A stretch of 64,000 bases of DNA from Moritella sp. Urea-trap-13 (GTDB lineage Bacteria > Pseudomonadota > Gammaproteobacteria > Enterobacterales > Moritellaceae): assembly GCF_002836355.1 (NCBI RefSeq), contig NZ_PJCA01000037.1, positions 164,486-228,485 of the forward strand. The letters run 5' to 3'. The position numbers and the translations under genes are program-made. Position 1 is the stretch's first letter. The number at the start of each line of letters is the position of its first letter. Of this stretch, positions 58,549 through 64,000 are shown one piece after another. The notes under the pieces are model-generated. The model did not search any database, was not told the DNA's origin, and saw only the letters and a program-made list of their open reading frames with translations.

Positions 58549-58571
58549 TTCAATCATTTTATTAAGATAAT

Positions 58572-58615
58572 AAAAAGGCGTCTGACATATTACTCACAAG
58601 TCAGACGCCTTTTTT
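58572..58615. terminator. Bidirectional terminator after crp
   Basis: A 15-bp stem (58572-58586 with 58600-58614), A-run before and T-run after, between convergent genes. Confidence 0.95.
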
Positions 58616-58644
58616 ATTAACTGCTATTTATACGTTAGTTAATT

Positions 58645-59511
58645 TTATCGCTTATCTAATCGTTTAATTAATACTGAGGTATCACTACGTTGCTCACCTG
58701 CATCTTGTAATTCTGCATAAAATCCATCGACTAATTTCGCAATCGGTACTAAAGAGCCATTACGCTCTGCTTCTTCAAAACAAATCGCTAGGTCTTTACG
58801 CATCCAGTCAATCGCGAAACCAAAGTCAAACTTACCTTCTGCCATGGTTAATGTACGATTCTCTAGTTGCCAAGACTGTGCAGCACCATTGCGTAATACA
58901 TCCAATACCACATGTTCATCCAATCCTGCATTTTTGGCAAAATTAACGCCTTCAGCTAAACCTTGTACCAGACCCGCGATGCAAAGTTGATTAACCATTT
59001 TACATTTTTGCCCAGCGCCCACGCCACCAACCAAAGTAACTTTCTTCGCCATAATATCTAACACAGGCAAAGCACGCTCATAGATGCTGGCTTCACCGCC
59101 CGTCATAATAGTAAGCAGGGCATTCTCAGCCCCCGCTTGCCCACCCGACACTGGCGCATCAAGAAAATGAACATTTGATTTTAGACAAGCAGCAGATAAC
59201 TCTTCGGCTAATAATGCCGATGTAGTGGTATGATCGACCAGTATTGTGTTCGCTGTCATTGCCGACAATACGCCATCAGCGCCATAAACAACGCTACGCA
59301 CGTCATCATCATTACCAACACACATGAGCACTAAATCAGCATTAGATGCAGCGAGGTGCGGTGTTGAAGCTCTTTCTCCACGATATTTTTCGACCCAACT
59401 GGCTGCTTTACTTTCAGTGCGATTAAATACCACGACATCATGCCCTGCATTTTGCAAATGACCAGCCATTGGATAACCCATTGCACCCAAACCAATAAAT
59501 GCTATTTTCAT
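58645..59511 (-). CDS. NAD(P)-dependent beta-hydroxyacid dehydrogenase (GarR/MmsB family)
   Basis: 288 residues from the ATG at 59511; a frame nine residues longer has no start signal. Rossmann motif 'GLGAMGYPMAGHL' (about 7-19), substrate-binding 'DAPVSGGQAGAENALLT', and the catalytic lysine in 'KCKMVNQLCIAG'. This family includes 2-hydroxy-3-oxopropionate (tartronate semialdehyde) reductase, 3-hydroxyisobutyrate and succinic-semialdehyde reductases, which cannot be separated from sequence here. It follows argD by 45 bases and may be co-transcribed with it. Confidence 0.9.
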   Translation of the reverse strand: MKIAFIGLGAMGYPMAGHLQNAGHDVVVFNRTESKAASWVEKYRGERASTPHLAASNADLVLMCVGNDDDVRSVVYGADGVLSAMTANTILVDHTTTSALLAEELSAACLKSNVHFLDAPVSGGQAGAENALLTIMTGGEASIYERALPVLDIMAKKVTLVGGVGAGQKCKMVNQLCIAGLVQGLAEGVNFAKNAGLDEHVVLDVLRNGAAQSWQLENRTLTMAEGKFDFGFAIDWMRKDLAICFEEAERNGSLVPIAKLVDGFYAELQDAGEQRSDTSVLIKRLDKR

Positions 59512-59556
59512 TTTCTCGCCTACCTTATGACACGTCATTTATAATGTTATTTACGC

Positions 59557-60777
59557 TTAAGCTGATAACCACTTTTCGATAGCTAAGCTCAGTTTTTTCA
59601 TCCCGGCATGAATGTCATGTTCAGGTATATTAAGGGCTGGTGTAAAGCGCAACACATTAGCCCCTGCCACTAATATTAATAATCCTTCTTGCGCCGCTTG
59701 ATTCATGATCGCGATGGCCTGACCTTGATATTGCTCCGTTAACTCAGCACCTAATAATAACCCTTCACCACGAATGTCAGAGAAAATCGCATATTGGTTA
59801 TTAAGCTGCGCTAAGGCGTCTTTAAAGGTGGTTGATTTCACCTTAACTTGAGCTAAAAAAGCATCATTACTAACCGTATCAACAACCACTTCCGCAACGC
59901 TGCAAGCAAGTGGATTACCGCCATAAGTGCTGCCATGCGTTCCCACACTAAGGCTCTTAGCAATACGATCTGTCGTTAGCATGGCGGCAATAGGAAAACC
60001 AGCACCAAGCCCTTTGGCTGAGGTTAAAATATCAGGTTTAATGTCAGTATGTTGATAAGCATAAAAAGTTCCCGTACGGCCAACACCCGTTTGTACTTCA
60101 TCAAATATAAGTAAGGCATTATATTTATCACACAGCGCGCGAACACCAATCAAAAATTGCTGATTAGCAGTATTTATACCACCTTCACCTTGCAAAGGTT
60201 CCATCATAACCGCGCAGGTTTTATCACTCATTAACGCTTCTACGGCAGCAAGATCATTAAAATCAACATGGTCTATAGCACCAGGCTTAGGACCAAAACC
60301 ATCAGAATAAGACGATTGACCACCGACGGTCACGGTGAAGAAAGTTCTGCCATGAAACCCTTGATTAAATGAGATTATTTGATCTTTAGCTGCACCAAAT
60401 TTATCCAGCGCATAACGACGAGCTAATTTTAAAGCCGCTTCATTAGCTTCAGCGCCGGAATTGGCAAAGAAAACTTTATCTGCAAACGTCAAATTTGTCA
60501 GCTTAGCGGCAAGCCTTAATGCGGGTTCATTCGTCAACAAATTACTCACATGCCACAATTGCTGACTTTGTTTTTGTAGGGTTTCAACTAAAGGAGGGTA
60601 ACAATGGCCTAAACAACTGACGGCAATACCTGCAGCAAAATCAATGTACTCATTGTCATCTTGATCCCAAACACGTGAACCTTGACCTAGTACAGGGATC
60701 ATCGCTGCCGGTGCGTAGTTTGGGACCATGACATTATCAAAATCTTCCCGAGTCACACCTGTTACGTTATTGGTCAT
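59557..60777 (-). CDS. argD: Acetylornithine/succinyldiaminopimelate aminotransferase
   Basis: PLP-dependent class III transaminase of arginine (and lysine) synthesis. 406 residues. '[20 protein letters not shown]' and the PLP lysine in '[16 protein letters not shown]' are typical, as is '[17 protein letters not shown]'. Near-identical catabolic AstC enzymes exist, but the pair of ARG boxes directly upstream and the pabA-argD-crp neighbourhood point to the biosynthetic gene. Confidence 0.94.
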   Translation of the reverse strand: MTNNVTGVTREDFDNVMVPNYAPAAMIPVLGQGSRVWDQDDNEYIDFAAGIAVSCLGHCYPPLVETLQKQSQQLWHVSNLLTNEPALRLAAKLTNLTFADKVFFANSGAEANEAALKLARRYALDKFGAAKDQIISFNQGFHGRTFFTVTVGGQSSYSDGFGPKPGAIDHVDFNDLAAVEALMSDKTCAVMMEPLQGEGGINTANQQFLIGVRALCDKYNALLIFDEVQTGVGRTGTFYAYQHTDIKPDILTSAKGLGAGFPIAAMLTTDRIAKSLSVGTHGSTYGGNPLACSVAEVVVDTVSNDAFLAQVKVKSTTFKDALAQLNNQYAIFSDIRGEGLLLGAELTEQYQGQAIAIMNQAAQEGLLILVAGANVLRFTPALNIPEHDIHAGMKKLSLAIEKWLSA

Positions 60778-60830
60778 ATTCCTTTCCTCTTAGTAAACAT
60801 CAATGTCTAAATAATTAAACGCCAGTTAAT

Positions 60831-60869
60831 GGCGAATATATATTCACTATATATAGATATTTAATCAAA
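60831..60869 (-). promoter_or_regulatory. Tandem ARG boxes (ArgR operator) of argD
   Basis: Box 1 at 60831-60848 contains the perfect GAAT-ATAT-ATTC core of the ARG consensus. Box 2 at 60852-60869 is weaker. They are separated by exactly 3 bases, the spacing used by ArgR hexamers, and lie 54-92 bases before the argD start. Confidence 0.8.
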
Positions 60870-60926
60870 GGTCAAGTCCAATGAGTCATAACACAGCAGA
60901 AAACTGATTAATCTCTTAAGATGCAA

Positions 60927-61508
60927 TTAATGCCTTAGGAGAAAATTATTTAATAGCTCTTTTCCCTGCTCAGTCAAAATGCTTTCAGGATGAAACTGTA
61001 CGCCTTCTAAAGCCAAGTATTTATGCTTAAACGCCATTATTTCATCAAATTCACCATTATTATCTTCAGTCCAAGCGGTGATTTCAAATTCGTCACTGAG
61101 CGTCAGTGTTTCGACAATTAAAGAGTGATAACGAGTGACTGTTAACGGATTCTTTAATCCAGTAAAAACCCCCTTACCTTTGTGCTTTATCTTTGAGGTT
61201 TTTCCATGCATTACTTGTTTGGCCTTAATGACATTTGCACCAAAAACTTGCGCGATAGACTGATGACCCAGGCACACACCTAAAATGGGGATTGAACCAG
61301 CAAACTGCTCTATAACTGATAATGAAATACCAGCGTCATTGGGGGTACACGGACCAGGAGATATGACCAGATAATCAGGAGATAAAGCCGCTATTTGCGC
61401 TAGTGATATTTCGTCATTGCGTTTAACGACAACGTCTTGTCCAAGTTCAGAGAAATATTGGAATAAATTAAACGTGAAACTATCGTAATTATCGATAATA
61501 AGTAACAT
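60927..61508 (-). CDS. pabA: Aminodeoxychorismate/anthranilate synthase glutaminase component
   Basis: Supplies ammonia from glutamine for 4-amino-4-deoxychorismate (folate) and, in some bacteria, anthranilate synthesis. 193 residues. The class I glutamine amidotransferase triad is visible: Cys in '[17 protein letters not shown]', His and Glu in '[12 protein letters not shown]'. The oxyanion region '[13 protein letters not shown]' is also typical. Gene order pabA-argD-crp is as in E. coli, which favours pabA over trpG. Confidence 0.93.
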   Translation of the reverse strand: MLLIIDNYDSFTFNLFQYFSELGQDVVVKRNDEISLAQIAALSPDYLVISPGPCTPNDAGISLSVIEQFAGSIPILGVCLGHQSIAQVFGANVIKAKQVMHGKTSKIKHKGKGVFTGLKNPLTVTRYHSLIVETLTLSDEFEITAWTEDNNGEFDEIMAFKHKYLALEGVQFHPESILTEQGKELLNNFLLRH

Positions 61509-61634
61509 GGAATATTAAAATTATAATGAGGAAACTGAGCGAATAATATCATAGCTAGAAATTGGTTTCTAATAATGAGTATTTGTAATAGACCTATACC
61601 CGCTAAATATTATTTACGTTTAAAGCCACAAACG

Positions 61635-61662
61635 AAAAAGCCCAGCGAATGCTGAGCTCTTT
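61635..61662 (-). terminator. Terminator of glnK-amtB
   Basis: A stem with two mismatches around a GAAT loop, followed on the minus strand by five T's, 30 bases after the amtB stop. Confidence 0.75.
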
Positions 61663-61688
61663 AATTAATAAATGATTATTAATTCTCT

Positions 61689-62921
61689 TTATTTAACTGA
61701 GACAAACTCAGGGTAAGCATCGATACCACAGTCGGCCATATCCATACCCATAACTTCTTCTTCTTCAGTAACACGAATACCCATTGTTGCTTTCAGAACA
61801 GCCCAAACGAGGATACTTGCCGTAAATACCCAAGCGAAGATAACTGCAGCGCCGTATAGTTGAGCACCAAATGTCGCATCTGCATTGCTAAATGGCACAA
61901 CCATTAAGCCAAATAAACCACACACACCGTGAACCGAAATAGCACCAACGGGATCATCAATCTTCGCTTTATCCAATGCCACGATACTAAATACAACTAA
62001 TACACCACCTAAAGCGCCTAGTAATGTGGCAAATGCTGGTGATGGGCTTAGTGGGTCAGCGGTGATAGTGACGAGACCAGCTAATGCACCATTAAGCACC
62101 ATAGTTAAGTCTGCTTTACCCCACATGAGCTTAGTAACAAGTAATGCAAATAGAGCACCGCCAGCCGCAGCCGCGTTAGTGTTTAAAAATATTTTACCAA
62201 CTGCAGTTGCGTTTTCAGCATCTGAAAGCATTAGCTGTGAACCACCGTTAAAGCCAAACCAACCCATCCATAAAATGAATGCACCCAGTGTAGCTAATGG
62301 CATATTTGAACCAGGAATTGGATAAACTTCACCATTCTTACCGTATTTACCTTTACGAGCACCCAGTAGCAGTACCGCAGCTAATGCAGCAGATGCACCG
62401 GCCATATGAACAATACCTGAACCGGCGAAATCGGAGAAGCCTGCTTCAGACAAGAAACCACCACCCCAAGTCCAGTAGCCTTCAATCGGATAGATAACAC
62501 CCGTTAGTACGACTGTGAAAGCAAGGAAAGCCCATAATTTCATACGTTCAGCAACCGCACCAGATACAATAGACATTGCAGTTGCGACAAATACGACTTG
62601 GAAGAAGAAGTCTGATTCTAATGAGTGATCTGCGCCTTCAGATTGCGAGCCAATTAAAGAACCAAATGAAGGGATAATACCGCCTTCTGCGTTATCAACA
62701 TACATGATGTTATAACCGACTAATAGGAACATGATGCATGCGATTGCATATAACACGATGTTCTTAGTCAAAATTTCAGTGGTATTCTTAGAACGAACCA
62801 GACCAGCTTCTAGCATTGCAAAACCTGCAGCCATCCACATCACTAGTACGCCAGACATTAAAAAGTAAAAAGTATCGAGTGCAAAACGCAGCTCAGTAAC
62901 TGTAGTTGTTAATTCTTGCAT
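61689..62921 (-). CDS. amtB: Ammonium transporter
   Basis: A trimeric ammonia/ammonium channel of the Amt/Rh family. 410 residues. 'ADHSLESDFFFQVVFVATAMSIVSGAVAERMKL' (short: 'FVATAMSIVSGAVAERMKL') and 'WTWGGGFLSEAGFSDFAGSGIVHMAGASAAL' carry the Phe gate and the first pore histidine (GIVHMAG). 'AISVHGVCGLFG' carries the second. 11 bases separate it from glnK, the P-II protein that blocks it when nitrogen is plentiful. Confidence 0.97.
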   Translation of the reverse strand: MQELTTTVTELRFALDTFYFLMSGVLVMWMAAGFAMLEAGLVRSKNTTEILTKNIVLYAIACIMFLLVGYNIMYVDNAEGGIIPSFGSLIGSQSEGADHSLESDFFFQVVFVATAMSIVSGAVAERMKLWAFLAFTVVLTGVIYPIEGYWTWGGGFLSEAGFSDFAGSGIVHMAGASAALAAVLLLGARKGKYGKNGEVYPIPGSNMPLATLGAFILWMGWFGFNGGSQLMLSDAENATAVGKIFLNTNAAAAGGALFALLVTKLMWGKADLTMVLNGALAGLVTITADPLSPSPAFATLLGALGGVLVVFSIVALDKAKIDDPVGAISVHGVCGLFGLMVVPFSNADATFGAQLYGAAVIFAWVFTASILVWAVLKATMGIRVTEEEEVMGMDMADCGIDAYPEFVSVK

Positions 62922-62932
62922 AATTTATTCCT

Positions 62933-63271
62933 TTAAATTGCTTCTGCATCCATTTCGCCCGTACGAATACGCACAACTTGTTTTAAATCGTAAACAAAAA
63001 TCTTACCGTCACCAATCTTTCCGGTGTAAGCAGCACTGCTAATAGCTTCAATGAGACGATCAACATTTTCACTCTGCGTGGCAATTTCTAACTTAACTTT
63101 TGGCAAGAAATCAACTTGATATTCCGCACCACGATATAATTCAGTATGACCTTTTTGACGACCAAAGCCTTTAACTTCGGTAACTGTTAATCCTTCAACA
63201 CCGAAATCTGCTACAGCTTCACGAACATCATCGAGTTTAAATGGTTTAATGATTGCGCTTATTAGCTTCAT
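62933..63271 (-). CDS. glnK: Nitrogen regulatory protein P-II (GlnK)
   Basis: A 112-residue trimeric signal protein that senses ATP/ADP and 2-oxoglutarate and is uridylylated under nitrogen limitation. The modified tyrosine is Tyr51 in the T-loop ('TELYRGAEYQVDF'). The B- and C-loop motif 'GKIGDGKIFVYDL' and 'VVRIRTGE' are standard. Coupling with amtB marks it as GlnK rather than GlnB. Control is by the sigma-54 promoter and NtrC site upstream. Confidence 0.97.
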   Translation of the reverse strand: MKLISAIIKPFKLDDVREAVADFGVEGLTVTEVKGFGRQKGHTELYRGAEYQVDFLPKVKLEIATQSENVDRLIEAISSAAYTGKIGDGKIFVYDLKQVVRIRTGEMDAEAI

Positions 63272-63320
63272 AAAGAGCTCCTTGCATGAGTATATGGAAT
63301 ATCTATATAGTTAAACTTAA

Positions 63321-63337
63321 TCCAATCTCCGTGCCAA
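63321..63337 (-). promoter_or_regulatory. Sigma-54 promoter of glnK-amtB
   Basis: On the minus strand TTGGCAC-N5-TTGGA, against the consensus TGGCAC-N5-TTGCW. The -24 element is perfect; one base of the -12 differs. It lies 50 bases before the glnK start. Confidence 0.85.
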
Positions 63338-63399
63338 CATTTTAAACCATATAAATTCAATAACTTAAGTGCTAAATTTATTTTATATGCTCCTACAGA

Positions 63400-63414
63400 G
63401 CACCATCATGGTGC
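63400..63414. promoter_or_regulatory. NtrC binding site
   Basis: GCACCA-TCA-TGGTGC is a full palindrome matching the NtrC (GlnG) consensus of enterobacterial glnA/glnK enhancers. It lies about 75 bases upstream of the sigma-54 promoter, the usual enhancer position. Confidence 0.85.
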
Positions 63415-63433
63415 GGTAAATCTTGGATTTACC
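63415..63433. repeat. Second inverted repeat abutting the NtrC site
   Basis: GGTAAATC-TTG-GATTTACC, perfect 8-bp arms, starting at the base after the NtrC palindrome. It does not match NtrC. It may bind another regulator or be an RNA hairpin. Confidence 0.55.
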
Positions 63434-63590
63434 CCATTCCAGTGCAGTTGTAATTAAAATGTTAACTAGCTCATTATTTGAGATCGTAATCCCAATTTTA
63501 AATAACTTCTCATATCTTAAAATAGCGGAAGACATTAACTAATTTTAATTGTTATTACTTATTAGCATGACGACAGTCTAAAGAACTAGA

Positions 63591-63766
63591 TTTTATAAAG
63601 AGCCTACGGCCACCATGAATAGTGGAAGTGCAGAAAAATGTAAGGAACATTTTCAGCCCCCTACTGAATACTATCTATAAGACATACCCCTCCGCATAAT
63701 CTGTTTTACTTGCATCTCTGAATTTTAGGCACAAAAAAGCCTGAATCATAAGATTCAGGCTTTTTT
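63591..63766 (+). ncRNA. Structured repeat, copy A, ending in a terminator (possible small RNA)
   Basis: The first 66 bases (63591-63656) match copy B with seven changes. They hold a hairpin CCACCA-N4-TAGTGG (one mismatch) and AAAATGT-AAGGA-ACATTTT. After about 75 less conserved bases comes an intrinsic terminator with a 15-bp stem (63733-63747 with 63752-63766, loop ATAA). No coding potential seen. Could be a short non-coding RNA or a repeat family; direction + is inferred from the terminator, which is symmetrical enough to work both ways. Confidence 0.45.
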
Positions 63767-63812
63767 GTTTGTTGGCAAAGAGAAAGTGAACGACTTTTTA
63801 TAAATCACAACT

Positions 63813-63845
63813 CGCGGCTCTCAGCGTGACAGGCCGCTTTTTTAT
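63813..63845 (+). terminator. GC hairpin with T-run between the repeat copies
   Basis: GCGGC...GCCGC with a 13-14 base loop, followed by six T's. A plausible but weaker terminator. Confidence 0.4.
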
Positions 63846-63998
63846 AAATAGTCTACGACCACCATGGATGGTGGAAGTGTAGAGAAATGTAAGGAACATT
63901 TTCAGCAACAACTGAACTACCACTTCGCACAATCTATTTTTGTATCTCTGAATTTCAGGCATAAAAAAAGCCTGAATCATAAGATTCAGGCTTTTTTT
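63840..63998 (+). ncRNA. Structured repeat, copy B, ending in a terminator (possible small RNA)
   Basis: The conserved 66 bases run 63840-63905; the first hairpin is now perfect (CCACCA-TGGA-TGGTGG), the second is nearly unchanged. The terminator (63963-63998) repeats that of copy A base for base with one extra A-T pair. The middle part is shorter than in copy A. The copy may continue past the window edge into a further unit. Confidence 0.45.
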
Positions 63999-64000
63999 AT

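Larger units (their letters stand above)
63272..63590. other. glnK control region
   Basis: Contains the sigma-54 promoter, the NtrC site and a second inverted repeat listed separately. No gene seen from here to the window end; a 60-codon minus-strand frame at 63798-63980 crosses the structured repeat and is rejected. Confidence 0.6.

Noticed and set aside
63798..63980. 60-codon minus-strand frame at the right edge
   Set aside because: Lies across the second structured repeat and its terminator; no start signal.
63591..63998. CsrB/CsrC-type RNA
   Set aside because: Only about two or three GGA motifs per copy, far fewer than expected; kept only as a remote possibility.
63591..64000. CRISPR array
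   Set aside because: Only two copies, units over 150 bases with conserved terminator; no short regular repeats and no cas genes.

Overview
The window is chromosomal DNA of a marine gammaproteobacterium, most likely a Moritella. The gene neighbourhoods are of enterobacterial/Vibrio/Shewanella type (tsaD-rpsU-dnaG-rpoD, aroQ-accB-accC, prmA-dusB-fis, crp/yhfA-argD-pabA). The GH18 chitinase has the length (550 residues), domain order and catalytic Glu153 that I recall for Moritella marina chitinase MmChi60. Nothing was searched, so the genus is an inference.

Layout. 1-14 kb: the 3' part of a MATE exporter, a chemoreceptor, aspA, an RND efflux operon with a divergent TetR regulator and two matching operators, cobA, fxsA, a free-standing DsbD N-terminal domain and an MFS transporter. 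The aspA-fxsA-dsbD order seems to be the remnant of the E. coli-like neighbourhood with efflux genes inserted. 14-19 kb: acs and aroQ-accB-accC. 19-31 kb: the secreted chitinase, then a complete 2-aminoethylphosphonate (AEP) module. It holds a FAD oxidoreductase, phnX and phnW on one strand, a divergent ABC importer and a GntR regulator, tied together by three copies of one operator; mscS follows. 31-36 kb: a deacylase and a TolC/HlyD/ABC-2 exporter operon that has no ATPase gene. 36.7-39.2 kb: prmA-dusB-fis. 39-43 kb: four consecutive envelope lipoprotein genes including lpoB. 43-49 kb: tsaD, then the macromolecular-synthesis operon rpsU-dnaG-rpoD and a tRNA(CAU) of the Ile2 type. 49-54.6 kb: an accessory stretch with a YeeE-type sulfur transporter, a decayed copy of a pseudouridine synthase gene whose intact relative lies 2.6 kb away, a LysR/SMP-30 pair and an orphan receiver protein. 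54.6-63.3 kb: panF-yhdT, a sensor-only Cache protein, yhfA and crp (divergent), a beta-hydroxyacid dehydrogenase, argD with ARG boxes, pabA, and glnK-amtB behind a sigma-54/NtrC control region. The last 400 bases hold two copies of a structured, terminator-ended repeat.

How the genes work together. The chitinase and AEP genes fit an organism that scavenges carbon, nitrogen and phosphorus from marine particles. glnK-amtB, argD and crp are global nitrogen and carbon control points. The cluster that in E. coli reads aroQ-accB-accC-yhdT-panF-prmA-dusB-fis is split here into three separate blocks. No IS element, prophage or CRISPR array was recognised. The most original signals are the shared AEP operator, the ATPase-less exporter operon, the reduced dsbD, the duplicated terminator around the tRNA, and the paired structured repeats at the right edge.
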